Positions 1 through 8,207 of a DNA stretch of 14,767 bases are shown here, in pieces. Position numbers and translations under genes: made by a program. The DNA is taken from assembly GCA_023419875.1 (NCBI GenBank), contig JAEZXM010000516.1, positions 1 to 14,767 of the forward strand, given 5' to 3'. This stretch comes from Pseudomonadota bacterium (GTDB lineage: Bacteria; Myxococcota; Myxococcia; Myxococcales; Anaeromyxobacteraceae). The notes under the pieces were generated by a model. That model was not told the DNA's origin, searched no databases, and saw only the letters and a program-made list of their open reading frames with translations. How positions within the stretch are numbered: the first letter of the stretch is position 1; the number at the start of each line of letters is the position of its first letter.

Positions 1-3000
1 TGGTGACGGCCTGCCTGAACGTGCCGCGGTGCGCGGGCATCACGGTGTGGGGCGTGCGGGACAGCGATTCGTGGCGGTCCAGCGAGAACCCGCTGCTGTT
101 CGACGGCAGCGGCAACAAGAAGGCGGCGTACACGGCGGTGCTGAACGCGCTCAACAACGCGTCGACCATGTACGGCGGTGGCAGCACCAACTTCACGCTC
201 GCGGTCACCCGGACGGGCAGCGGGACGGTGACGTCGAGCGCGGGCGGGATCAACTGCGGCTCGACCTGCTCGGCGACGTTCGCCCCGAACACGGTGGTGA
301 CGCTGACGGCGGCGGCCTCGAGCGGCGCGACCTTCGGCGGATGGAGCGGGGCGTGCAGCGGGACGGCCAGCACCTGCTCGGTGACGATGTCGGCGAACCA
401 GACGGTGACCGCCAGCTTCGTCGGCGGGACCGCCGCGGCGGTGGCGATCAACGTCGGTGGTTCGGCGGCGGGTGACTTCGCCGCCGACGCGAACTTCTCG
501 GGTGGGAGCACCTACTCGACCACGAGCACGATCGACACCGCGCAGCTCACCGGCACCGTGCCGCCGCAGGCGGTGCTGCAGACGGAGCGGTACGGGGAGT
601 TCACGTACACGCTCGGCGGCTTCACCGCGGGGAGCGCGCAGACGGTGACGCTGTACTTCGTGGAGAGCTACTGGACGGCGGCGGGACAGCGGACCTTCAA
701 CGTCGCCATCAACGGCGCGACGGTGCTGACCGCGTTCGACATCTTCGCCCAGGCGGGCGGCGCGAACCGGGCGATCGCCCGCAGCTTCAATGCGACCGCC
801 AACTCGAGCGGCCAGGTGGTGATCGCGTTCACCCGCGGCGGCGGACCCGACAACCCGAAGGTCTGCGGCATCGCGGTGTCGGGCGGCGGGAGTTCCTCCT
901 TCACGCTGTCCATCGCCAAGGGCGGGACCGGGAGCGGGACGGTCACCTCGAGCCCGGCCGGCATCAACTGCGGCTCCACGTGCAGCGCCAGCTACGCGAG
1001 CGGCACGAGCGTCACCCTCTCGGCGGCGGCCGCCTCCGGTTCGACCTTCGGCGGCTGGAGCGGTGCCTGCACGGGGACGGGGTCCTGCGTCGTCTCCATG
1101 ACCGCGGCCCGGTCGGTGACGGCCACGTTCAGCGTGCCGACGAGTGATGCGGTCGTCTCCATCAACTCCGGCGGCTCGGCGTCGGGGAGCTTCGTCGCCG
1201 ACGCGAGCTTCTCGGGCGGCAGCACCTACACGACCACCAACACGATCGACACCACGCAGATCACCGGGACGGTGCCGCCGCAGGCCGTCTTCCAGAGCGA
1301 GCGGTACGGCGAGTTCACCTACACGATCGGGAACCGCACCGCGGGCAGCGCGCAGACGGTGACGCTGTACTTCCAGGAGAGCTACTGGACGGCGGCCGGC
1401 CAGCGCACGTTCAACGTGGCGGTCAATGGGTCGACGGTGCTGACGGCGTTCGACATCTTCGCCCAGGCAGGCGGCGCCAACCGCGCCATCGCGCGGACCT
1501 TCAACACCACCGCCAGCTCGAGCGGCCAGGTGGTGATCGCGTTCACGAGAGGCGGCGGCCCGGACAACCCGAAGATCTGCGGCATCACCGTCGCCCCCGG
1601 CAGCGTGTCCACGTATCCGCTCACCGTCACCCGGTCGGGAAGCGGCAGCGGGACCGTCACCTCCAACCCCTCCGGCATCAACTGCGGCTCGACCTGCAGC
1701 GCGAGCTACGCGAGCGGGGCCAGCGTGACGCTGAGCGCGGCGGCGGCGAGCGGCTCCACCTTCGCCGGCTGGAGCGGGGCGGGCTGCAGCGGCACCTCCA
1801 CGTGCGTCGTGCCCATGACCACCTCCCAGTCCGTGACCGCCACCTTCAATTCCCAGTCGACGACCTTCGCGCTCACGGTCACGAAGTCCGGCACCGGGAG
1901 CGGGACCGTCACCTCGAACCCCTCCGGCATCAACTGCGGCTCGACCTGCACCGCCAGCTACGCGAGCGGCACCAGCGTCACGCTCTCCGCCGCGGCGGCG
2001 AGCGGCTCCACCTTCGGCGGATGGAGCGGCGCCTGCACCGGCACCGGGGCCTGCACCACCACGATGACCGCGGCGCGGTCGGTCACCGCCTCGTTCACGG
2101 CCAGCACGACCTGCCCGCTGCCCTCGACGTACCGGTGGACCTCGACCGGTTCCCTCGCGAACCCGAGATCGGGCTGGGTGTCGCTCAAGGACTTCACGAC
2201 CGTGACCTACAACGGTCAGCACATCGTCTACGCGACCACGCACGACACCGGGTCGACCTGGGGCTCGATGTACTTCAGCCCCTTCACCGACTGGTCGCAG
2301 ATGGGCTCGGCCACCCAGAACACGGTGTCGCCGGCCGTGGTCGCGCCCACGCTCCTGTACTTCGCCCCGAAGAACGTCTGGGTGCTCGCCTACCAGTGGG
2401 GCCCGACCGCCTTCAGCTACAGGACCTCGTCGAGCCCCACCGGCGGATGGTCGGGCGCGAACACGCTCTTCACGGGGAGCATCTCCGACTCGAGCACGGG
2501 CCCGATCGATCAGACCCTGATCTGCGACAGCTCGAACTGCTACGTGTTCTTCGCCGGGGACAACGGACGCATCTATCGCTCCAGCATGCCGATCGCGAAC
2601 TTCCCCGGCAGCTTCGGCAGCTCGTACACGACCATCATGACCGACAGCACGAACAACCTGTTCGAGGGCGTGGAGGTCTACAAGGTCAAGGGCGCGAACC
2701 AGTACCTCATGATCGTCGAGTCGATCGGGAGCCGCGGGAGATACTTCCGCTCGTTCACCGCGACGAGCCTCTCCGGTTCCTGGACGCCGCAGGCCGCCTC
2801 CGAGAGCAACCCGTTCGCGGGGGCGAACAACGTCACGTTCAGCGGCAGCGCCTGGACCGCCAGCATCAGCCACGGGGACCTGGTCCGGAACAATCCGGAC
2901 CAGACCAAGGAGATCGACCCGTGCAACCTGCAGATGCTCTACCAGGGTTGCACGAACTGCGGCGGCGACTACGGCCTCATCCCGTGGCGCCCGGGCGTGC

Positions 3001-3017
3001 TGACGCTCCAGCGGTAG
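1..3017 (+). CDS. Modular secreted xylanase/arabinofuranosidase: GH10 C-terminal end, InlB-like and malectin-like domains, GH62 (5' partial)
   Basis: The frame is open to the left edge, so the true start lies outside; numbering here begins at the GTG at position 3 (1004 residues visible, TAG stop at 3015-3017). Residues 1-50 match the end of a GH10 endo-xylanase, with an ITVWG segment, DSWR and LLFDG followed by a KKAAY stretch. Four InlB-like repeats (about 64-139, 300-376, 538-615, 622-698) each carry paired cysteines and alternate with two malectin-like domains (147-292, 384-530), probably carbohydrate-binding. Residues 704-1004 are a full GH62 domain, a family of inverting alpha-L-arabinofuranosidases acting on arabinoxylan. 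Likely catalytic residues are D730 (in LKDF), D836 (in GPIDQ) and E888 (in LFEGVEV). Known GH10 and GH62 chemistry suggests it cuts the xylan backbone and removes arabinose side chains. Secretion is inferred; the signal peptide would be off-window. Confidence 0.9.
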   Translation, partial: VTACLNVPRCAGITVWGVRDSDSWRSSENPLLFDGSGNKKAAYTAVLNALNNASTMYGGGSTNFTLAVTRTGSGTVTSSAGGINCGSTCSATFAPNTVVTLTAAASSGATFGGWSGACSGTASTCSVTMSANQTVTASFVGGTAAAVAINVGGSAAGDFAADANFSGGSTYSTTSTIDTAQLTGTVPPQAVLQTERYGEFTYTLGGFTAGSAQTVTLYFVESYWTAAGQRTFNVAINGATVLTAFDIFAQAGGANRAIARSFNATANSSGQVVIAFTRGGGPDNPKVCGIAVSGGGSSSFTLSIAKGGTGSGTVTSSPAGINCGSTCSASYASGTSVTLSAAAASGSTFGGWSGACTGTGSCVVSMTAARSVTATFSVPTSDAVVSINSGGSASGSFVADASFSGGSTYTTTNTIDTTQITGTVPPQAVFQSERYGEFTYTIGNRTAGSAQTVTLYFQESYWTAAGQRTFNVAVNGSTVLTAFDIFAQAGGANRAIARTFNTTASSSGQVVIAFTRGGGPDNPKICGITVAPGSVSTYPLTVTRSGSGSGTVTSNPSGINCGSTCSASYASGASVTLSAAAASGSTFAGWSGAGCSGTSTCVVPMTTSQSVTATFNSQSTTFALTVTKSGTGSGTVTSNPSGINCGSTCTASYASGTSVTLSAAAASGSTFGGWSGACTGTGACTTTMTAARSVTASFTASTTCPLPSTYRWTSTGSLANPRSGWVSLKDFTTVTYNGQHIVYATTHDTGSTWGSMYFSPFTDWSQMGSATQNTVSPAVVAPTLLYFAPKNVWVLAYQWGPTAFSYRTSSSPTGGWSGANTLFTGSISDSSTGPIDQTLICDSSNCYVFFAGDNGRIYRSSMPIANFPGSFGSSYTTIMTDSTNNLFEGVEVYKVKGANQYLMIVESIGSRGRYFRSFTATSLSGSWTPQAASESNPFAGANNVTFSGSAWTASISHGDLVRNNPDQTKEIDPCNLQMLYQGCTNCGGDYGLIPWRPGVLTLQR
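192..419 (+). repeat. InlB-like (bacterial repeat) domain, copy 1
   Basis: About 76 codons. The unit has a TRTGSGTV start, a GINCGSTC motif, a GGWSGAC segment and ends in TVTASF. The four cysteines look positioned for two disulfides, which fits an extracellular spacer or adhesion module. Confidence 0.8.
441..878 (+). repeat. Malectin-like domain, copy 1
   Basis: About 146 codons, starting VAINVGG and ending KVCGIAV. The RYGEFTY, VTLYFVE and FDIFAQAGG segments fit the malectin/CBM57-type beta-sandwich fold. It aligns without gaps to copy 2 at about 83% amino-acid identity by eye count. Carbohydrate binding is inferred. Confidence 0.7.
900..1130 (+). repeat. InlB-like (bacterial repeat) domain, copy 2
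   Basis: Same layout as copy 1: GINCGSTC, then GGWSGAC and a final SVTATF. It follows the first malectin-like domain after a short Gly/Ser linker. Confidence 0.8.
1152..1592 (+). repeat. Malectin-like domain, copy 2
   Basis: Gapless counterpart of the domain at 441-878. A 27-base stretch is identical in the two copies (633-659 and 1347-1373), and most other differences are single bases. The final strand again holds one cysteine in KICGITV. Confidence 0.7.
1614..1847 (+). repeat. InlB-like (bacterial repeat) domain, copy 3
   Basis: Carries the family's GINCGSTC motif and a final SVTATF. It has one extra residue near the third cysteine (GAGC rather than GAC). It is followed directly by copy 4 with no malectin domain between them. 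Confidence 0.8.
1866..2096 (+). repeat. InlB-like (bacterial repeat) domain, copy 4
   Basis: Nearly identical at DNA level to copy 3 around the GINCGSTC region (compare 1660-1720 with 1912-1972). It joins directly to the GH62 catalytic domain through a short linker. Confidence 0.8.
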
Positions 3018-3032
3018 CACGTGTCGAAGGAT

Positions 3033-3061
3033 CCGGCCGGGGGAGCACGGCCCCCGGCCGG
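3033..3061 (+). terminator. GC-rich hairpin, probable terminator part 1
   Basis: Perfect 11-base-pair stem (3033-3043 with 3051-3061) and a 7-base loop, starting 16 bases after the stop of the xylanase gene. There is no T-tract, so a role in termination or mRNA 3'-end protection is inferred from position and strength only. Confidence 0.6.
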
Positions 3062-3070
3062 TGATCCCGC

Positions 3071-3102
3071 GTCCGCGCACGGCGACTCCGCCGTGCGCGG
3101 AC
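3071..3102 (+). terminator. GC-rich hairpin, probable terminator part 2
   Basis: Perfect 14-base-pair stem (3071-3084 with 3089-3102) closed by a 4-base loop, 9 bases after the preceding hairpin. No T-tract. The tandem pair sits wholly between two glycosidase genes and probably separates their transcription or stabilises the upstream mRNA. Confidence 0.6.
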
Positions 3103-3190
3103 AATGCGTAGACGGGGGGACCCGTTCGCTACCCGTGACTGCAGCGAACCGCCGTTCCGACCGTTCACCGGCGCCGCTTCGGCGCCCAGC

Positions 3191-3199
3191 GAGGAGGAG
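3191..3199 (+). promoter_or_regulatory. Ribosome binding site fixing the GH43 gene start
   Basis: A purine-rich GAGGAGGAG run lies 4 bases before the ATG at 3204. It decides between this ATG and the longer open frame that reaches back to 3021. A lipoprotein signal begins exactly at this ATG. Confidence 0.85.
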
Positions 3200-3203
3200 A
3201 ACG

Positions 3204-5675
3204 ATGCAGCGCATCCACTTACCAGTCCTGGCAGTCCTGGTGTTCGCGGCGGGGTGCTCCTCCGGGAGCAAGGAGCCGACGCTGAGGATCGAGGTGGTGG
3301 GGAACGGGACGACCGATCCCGCCCCGGGCGTCTACCGCCTCGAGAAGGGAACGACCGTGACCGTGAGGGCCACCCCTGACGCGGGCTCGATCGCGAGAGG
3401 GTGGGCCGGCGACGCCTCGGGCACGTCGGAGGAGGTGACGATCGAGGTCGACTCCAGCAAGACGGTGACCGCGCTCTTCACGCTCGAGGCCTGGCCTGCC
3501 GGCCCGGCGGCGACCTACGACAACCCCATCCTCCCCGGCGATCACCCCGACATGAACATCTACATCGAGGGGGACGACTTCTACATGGTGGCATCGAGCT
3601 TCGCGCTGTTCCCGGCGGTGGAGATCCTGCACTCGACCGACCTCCTCCACTGGGAGCGCATTTCACGCGTGGTGGACGCGAACGCCGAGGCGCTCGACGG
3701 GGTGACGGAGCCGGGCGGGGGAACCTGGGGCGGTTTCATCACCAAGTCCCCGGACGAGGTCTACCGGGTCTACTTTGCCGTCGGCCTTGACCGGGTCCGC
3801 GGCCTCACCCAGTACTTCGCCGAGGCGAACAGCCTGGAGGGGCCGTGGACGGCTCCGCAACTCGTGACCCGGTTCCCGCTCACGCCCGTCGGCGGCGGCC
3901 CGGGCGACGCGGCTGACCGTGGCACCGGGTCGGACAACTCGGTCTTCTTCGACCCCGCTTCCGAGAAGACGTACATGCTCGTGAAGAGAGGGATCGGGAG
4001 GTGGGACGATCCCGCGAACCCGAGTGTGCCGAAGGACGCGGGCTGGGGCGTGAACCGGCTCATCGAGATCGACCTCTCGACCGGACAGCTCATCCAGGAC
4101 TCGATGGTCATCCTCGACTTCGTCAACTGGTACACGGACAAGGGAGGGGACGGTCCGTTGAATGAGGCCGGACAAAGGGACTACAGCCACTGGGCCGAGG
4201 GTCCGACGATGACGTATCGCGACGGCTGGTACTACTACTTCGTCCAGAGCCATACGGCCTGCAGCGGCAACACGTACGTGTGGGCGTCGCAGACGCTCGA
4301 CGGCAACGAAGCGAACTGGCACTTCCTGGGTATCCCGATGGAGCAGATCCCTCCGTACGGCGGGGCCCAGCACCCCACCGCGCCCTTCGAGATCGAGGAC
4401 GGGACCTGGTGGGCCTTCGAGCACTCGTACGATTGCACCAACAAGGTCGACGCCGTGCAGAACGGCGAGTGGCTGGGGCTCGCCCGCGAAGGACTGCTCC
4501 ACCAGGTCACCTGGGAGGATGAACTCATCGACGGGATCACCATCCCGGTGCCGCACATCGACAAGAACACGCGGAACCTCACGGCCCCGGCACTCGCCCA
4601 GAGCGGGACGCCGTTCCTCATCCCCATGAACGACGACTTCTCGGGGACCGCGCTGGGCACTCCCTGGACCACCTACGCCCGGATGGGAGACCAGATCTCG
4701 GTTGGGGACGGAGCCCTCACCATCGCTCCCGACTCGGGTGCCACCGTCTGGGCCCTGCAGAAGGACGCGCTCCGCTCGACCGCATCGCTCGTCAAGGTGG
4801 AGTTCATCCCTGCGGCGGAGGGGGATGCGGCCGGCATCTGCGTGCGGAACGGCTACTACAGGGACGATCAGCTCCTCTTCGCTCCGACCTGGATCGAGGG
4901 GGAGGGTCTCATCGCGGGCACGCACGACGTCCAGGTGGCGCGCACGATGGTGGACGGGCAGGACGTGATCCGGTTCCAGTACCGGATGCGCCGCCCGGTC
5001 CCCGCCGCCGGCGCAAACAGCTACACGGCCCTCGCCGATCCGGTGGTGGTGAGCTACACCACCCCCACCCCCGCGCCGGCCGAGGCCGCGGTCTGGCTGA
5101 AGCTCGTCCGCAGCAATCACCAGGCGACCGGCTGGGTCAGCACCGATCGCCTCACCTGGACGCAGGTGGGCGCTCCCATCGACATCTCGGACCTGGACAA
5201 CCACTACGGCATGGCCGACTCCTGGGTCGGCAGCCAGGCGGGCATGTTCGCCACCAACCGGAGCGCAAGCTTCGACCTGTTCACCTATCGTGACGGGCTC
5301 ACCGCCATCCCCGGCGCCGCGACCGATCAGCAGTTCGGTACGGCCACCATGGGGAGCGTCCTGAGCGACCTGCAGAACGGCGACTGGGCGCTGTACGGCG
5401 GCGTCGACCTGGGCAGCGGCGGTGTGAGCACCACCACGGCGCAGATCGAGGCCTCGAGCGACGGTGGGGCCTGGGTCGAGATCTGGATCGACCCGCTGTC
5501 CGGCGGCCCGCACTTCGGCCCCTGCCGCATCGCCGACACCGGTCGCTGGAACAGGTTCGCCACCTCCACCTGCGAGCTGGGGACGACCACCGGCACGCAC
5601 GATGTCTACGTGAAGGTGGTCGGCGCCCCCGGACGGGAGCTCGTGCGGATCGCTTCGCTGCGGTTCGCGCCGTAA
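3204..5675 (+). CDS. GH43 family lipoprotein with InlB-like repeat and CBM6 (beta-xylosidase/arabinofuranosidase type)
   Basis: 823 residues. The start at 3204 is chosen for its ribosome binding site and the signal peptide it gives: a hydrophobic stretch ending in FAAGC, so Cys18 would be lipidated and the enzyme membrane-anchored. Residues 26-96 form an InlB-like repeat related to those of the upstream gene. The GH43 five-bladed propeller spans about 105-455, with likely base D116 (in GDHPDMN), pKa-tuning D244 (in GSDNS) and acid E332 (in HWAEGP). A beta-sandwich resembling the GH43 C-terminal domain follows (about 475-700). The last 117 residues fit CBM6, with NGDWALY and VDLGSGG early and TGTHDVYV late. 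GH43 enzymes trim xylosyl or arabinosyl residues; the exact substrate is not readable here. It lies 186 bases after the GH10/GH62 gene, and both probably serve arabinoxylan use. Confidence 0.9.
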   Translation: MQRIHLPVLAVLVFAAGCSSGSKEPTLRIEVVGNGTTDPAPGVYRLEKGTTVTVRATPDAGSIARGWAGDASGTSEEVTIEVDSSKTVTALFTLEAWPAGPAATYDNPILPGDHPDMNIYIEGDDFYMVASSFALFPAVEILHSTDLLHWERISRVVDANAEALDGVTEPGGGTWGGFITKSPDEVYRVYFAVGLDRVRGLTQYFAEANSLEGPWTAPQLVTRFPLTPVGGGPGDAADRGTGSDNSVFFDPASEKTYMLVKRGIGRWDDPANPSVPKDAGWGVNRLIEIDLSTGQLIQDSMVILDFVNWYTDKGGDGPLNEAGQRDYSHWAEGPTMTYRDGWYYYFVQSHTACSGNTYVWASQTLDGNEANWHFLGIPMEQIPPYGGAQHPTAPFEIEDGTWWAFEHSYDCTNKVDAVQNGEWLGLAREGLLHQVTWEDELIDGITIPVPHIDKNTRNLTAPALAQSGTPFLIPMNDDFSGTALGTPWTTYARMGDQISVGDGALTIAPDSGATVWALQKDALRSTASLVKVEFIPAAEGDAAGICVRNGYYRDDQLLFAPTWIEGEGLIAGTHDVQVARTMVDGQDVIRFQYRMRRPVPAAGANSYTALADPVVVSYTTPTPAPAEAAVWLKLVRSNHQATGWVSTDRLTWTQVGAPIDISDLDNHYGMADSWVGSQAGMFATNRSASFDLFTYRDGLTAIPGAATDQQFGTATMGSVLSDLQNGDWALYGGVDLGSGGVSTTTAQIEASSDGGAWVEIWIDPLSGGPHFGPCRIADTGRWNRFATSTCELGTTTGTHDVYVKVVGAPGRELVRIASLRFAP

Positions 5676-5684
5676 GAACGGTCA

Positions 5685-5717
5685 GCTCCTGCCGCCGCTC
5701 CGAGCGGCGGCAGGAGC
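5685..5717 (+). terminator. Strong hairpin terminator after the GH43 gene
   Basis: A 15-base-pair perfect stem (5685-5699 with 5703-5717) and triloop, beginning 9 bases after the stop codon. There is no clear T-tract. It probably ends the glycosidase transcript and separates it from the oxidoreductase gene. Confidence 0.7.
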
Positions 5718-5864
5718 GCCCGCCGGCCGCCGTCGATCCGGACGAACTCTCGCCCGCACGGAGGGGAGGCCCTCCCGCTCGCAGCCGAGAACTGCTCCGT
5801 CGGGCGTTGCGCGGAGCGAGGGCCGGCGCTAGCGCACCCCTGCGATCGGCTCGCGGGGTGGGCG

Positions 5865-7304
5865 ATGGAAACCGGAACGAACGGACTCTCGATCAAGACC
5901 TCCGATGGAGGCCGCGCCGAGCTGCTGTCCCGGCACGTGCGCGAGCTGCAGGACGGGCTGGCCGGTTCACTGCTCTGGCCCGGTCACCCCGAGTACGAGG
6001 GCGCTCGCCGGGTCTGGAACGGCCTCGTGGACAAGCACCCCGGGCTCATCGCGCGCTGCGCGGCGGAGTCCGACGTCGAGGCCGTCGTGCGGTTCGCCGG
6101 GAGGCACGGCCTCGAGCTGGCGGTCCGGGGAGGTGGTCACAACGTGGCGGGCCGGGCAGTGTCGGACGGCGGCCTCGTCGTCGACCTCTCGCCCATGCGA
6201 CGCGTCCGGATGGACGCCGGCGGAGCCACGGTCACCGCGGAAGGAGGGGCCACGCTCGGTGACGTGGACGCGGCGACGCTCCCGGCCGGACGGGTCACGC
6301 CGCTCGGCGTCGTCCCTGCGACCGGGGTCGGAGGGTTCACGTTGCATGGCGGGTACGGATGGTTGTCGCGCCGCCTCGGGCTGGCCATCGACAACCTCGT
6401 CGCCGCCCGCGTGGTCACCGCCGACGGCGCGATGCGCACCGCCAGCGCGGAGGAGAACGAGGATCTCTTCTGGGCCCTTCGCGGCGGGGGCGGGAACTTC
6501 GGCGTCGTCACCTCCTTCTCGTACCGCCTTCATGCCATCGGGCCGGCGTTGTGGTTCGCGGTGGTGATCCATCCCATCGACGACGCGGAGGCGGTCCTCC
6601 GGGCGTACCGGGACTTCGTGCTGCGGGCCCCCGACGAGATCTCGGCCATCGCCGTCTGCTGGAGCGCTCCGGAGATTCCCGAGGTGCCGGCCTCGGCGCA
6701 CGGGACGCCGGTGGTGATCCTCGCCGCGGTCCACTGCGGCGGCCTGGAGCAAGGAGAGAAGGACCTCGGACCGCTGCGCGCCATCGGCCGCCCACTTGCC
6801 GACCTCTCGTCCCCGGCGCCGTTCGCGCAGATCCAGCGGTTCTTCGAACCGGACTATCCGAACGGCAGGAGGTACTACTGGAAGTCCACCTACCTGCCGG
6901 ACCTACCCGACGCGCTCGTCGCCGCGGCGGTCCAGCGAACGCACGAACGGCCGTCCCCACTCTCCTCCATCGATCTGTGGGGGCTCGGGAACGGTGCCGT
7001 CTCCCGGGTGCCGGTGGGAGAGACGGCCTTTGCCATGCGTGACGCCCCCTTCCTCCTCGCCGTGGAGGCGAACTGGGACGATCCTCACGCCGACGGCGAG
7101 AACATCGCCTGGGCACGGAAGGTCCACGGCGACGGCGTGAAGCACTCGAACGGCCAGACGTATTTGAACTTCCCCGGCCTGGCGGAGGAAGGGGAGGCGC
7201 TCGTGCGAGGCGCATACGGCCCGAACTACGAGCGGCTTCGCAGGATCAAGGCGCGGTTCGATCCCGACAACGTCTTCCGCGGCAACTTCAACATCGCGCC
7301 GTGA
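5865..7304 (+). CDS. FAD-linked oxidoreductase, berberine bridge enzyme (BBE)-like family
   Basis: 479 residues, a usual length for the family. The N-terminal half is an FAD_binding_4 (PCMH-type) domain. RGGGHNVAG places His92 where these enzymes attach FAD covalently. TPLGVVPATGVGG aligns with the segment that carries the second (cysteinyl) FAD link in bicovalent members, but Val150 replaces that Cys, so only single attachment is expected. The C-terminal BBE motif is clear: NYERLRRIKARFDPDNVF. No signal peptide is seen, so a cytoplasmic location is inferred. The ATG at 5865 has only a weak GGGGTGGG sequence before it. Relatives oxidise alkaloids, nicotine derivatives, sugars or oligosaccharides; the substrate here is unknown. 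It sits downstream of xylan genes, but a strong hairpin separates them. Confidence 0.9.
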   Translation: METGTNGLSIKTSDGGRAELLSRHVRELQDGLAGSLLWPGHPEYEGARRVWNGLVDKHPGLIARCAAESDVEAVVRFAGRHGLELAVRGGGHNVAGRAVSDGGLVVDLSPMRRVRMDAGGATVTAEGGATLGDVDAATLPAGRVTPLGVVPATGVGGFTLHGGYGWLSRRLGLAIDNLVAARVVTADGAMRTASAEENEDLFWALRGGGGNFGVVTSFSYRLHAIGPALWFAVVIHPIDDAEAVLRAYRDFVLRAPDEISAIAVCWSAPEIPEVPASAHGTPVVILAAVHCGGLEQGEKDLGPLRAIGRPLADLSSPAPFAQIQRFFEPDYPNGRRYYWKSTYLPDLPDALVAAAVQRTHERPSPLSSIDLWGLGNGAVSRVPVGETAFAMRDAPFLLAVEANWDDPHADGENIAWARKVHGDGVKHSNGQTYLNFPGLAEEGEALVRGAYGPNYERLRRIKARFDPDNVFRGNFNIAP

Positions 7305-7383
7305 GGAGTGGAAGGGCGAGGGAGCGCCCGCCGCCCTGGAACGAGCGCGCCAGCGCGGAGGAACCGGGCCGGCGGCGCTGTTA

Positions 7384-7390
7384 GGGGAGG
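7384..7390 (+). promoter_or_regulatory. Ribosome binding site for the histidine phosphatase gene
   Basis: GGGGAGG lies 4 bases before ATG 7395, with an adjacent in-frame GTG at 7392. This favours a start here over the ATG at 7308, which would add an Arg/Gly-rich leader with no family match. Confidence 0.75.
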
Positions 7391-7394
7391 CGTG

Positions 7395-8069
7395 ATGCTC
7401 TCGCGCCCCACCTCGTTCGTCGTCGTGCGTCACGGCCACACCTCCGCGAACGGCGGCCTCGCCGGCATGCGCATGAGCGGCTGGACCGACACGCCGCTCA
7501 GCCGCGAGGGAGAGCGCGAAGCGCTCGAGGTCGCGGCGCGGCTCCGCCGCGAGCCCTCCTTCGCTGCGCTCTACGCGAGCCCGTTGCAGCGGGCGGTCCG
7601 CACCGCCGCGCCCATCTCCGAGGCCGTGGGGCTCGCGGTGCAGCTCGAGCCGGGGCTGCGGGAGATCTCCTGCGGCACGGTCGACGGTCGCAGCATCGAG
7701 GAAGTCCGCACCCGGAACGCGGAAGCCTGGCGCCGCAACGCCGAGGAGCGGCTCGAGGATTTCCGCTGGCCCGGGGGCGAGAGCTACCGCGAGTTCCGGG
7801 CTCGCTGCCTCCGGGCGCTCCGCCGCCTCTCGCGACGGCATCCGGGCGAGCGCGTGCTGCTCGTGACCCACGCCGGGTTCATCTCGCAGGTGCTCGGATG
7901 GGCGCACGGGATCACGTGCGCGCGCTGGAGCGCCTATCGCCCGGCGAATGCGTCCATCACCCGGCTGGAGTGGGACCGGGGCCTGATCTGCGTGCTGGGG
8001 TTCGACGCGCGCGAGCACCTCACCGCCTCGCCGAAGGTTCCCGCAACGTCGCCGCCTCCCGCCGGATGA
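7395..8069 (+). CDS. Histidine phosphatase family protein (phosphoglycerate mutase-like)
   Basis: 224 residues from ATG 7395. The RHG signature (VVVRHGHTSAN) places the phosphorylated nucleophile at His13. ASPLQRA gives phosphate-binding Arg66, LREISCG gives Glu90 as the likely acid, and LLVTHAGFI gives the second histidine, His159. This is the full catalytic set of the cofactor-independent phosphatase branch. Members include CobC/alpha-ribazole phosphatase, fructose bisphosphatase-like enzymes and broad phosphatases. The sequence does not decide the substrate, and no cobalamin genes are nearby. It follows the FAD oxidoreductase by 90 bases on the same strand, so co-transcription is possible. 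The Pro-rich last residues appear to be an unstructured tail. Confidence 0.88.
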   Translation: MLSRPTSFVVVRHGHTSANGGLAGMRMSGWTDTPLSREGEREALEVAARLRREPSFAALYASPLQRAVRTAAPISEAVGLAVQLEPGLREISCGTVDGRSIEEVRTRNAEAWRRNAEERLEDFRWPGGESYREFRARCLRALRRLSRRHPGERVLLVTHAGFISQVLGWAHGITCARWSAYRPANASITRLEWDRGLICVLGFDAREHLTASPKVPATSPPPAG

Positions 8070-8207
8070 TCCGGCCACGGTCTCTGCCTCCTGTCGCCGG
8101 CGCCCGGGGCGCTCCCCGTCCGTCGGCCGAGGCCGCCGCTCGTCGCGCCGCGCTTCCGCCCGTCGCAGCTTCCCGCCGTTCGACCGCGCCGGTGAAAGCA
8201 TGGCGCC

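Noticed and set aside
3021..3203. An open in-frame extension that would add 61 residues to the GH43 protein
   Set aside because: It crosses both hairpins, is Arg/Pro-rich and matches nothing. The ATG at 3204 has a strong ribosome binding site and begins a lipoprotein signal peptide.
3663..5600. A 645-codon open frame antisense to the GH43 gene
   Set aside because: The sense strand holds a well-conserved GH43-CBM6 protein, and the antisense product has no recognisable motif.
7308..7394. An in-frame extension adding 29 residues to the histidine phosphatase
   Set aside because: The extra residues are Arg/Gly-rich, and the GGGGAGG site sits just before ATG 7395, where family similarity begins.
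8070..8207. The 138-base gap before the acyltransferase as a possible regulatory RNA or terminator
   Set aside because: Only short stems of about five pairs are visible, with no T-tract or known RNA element.
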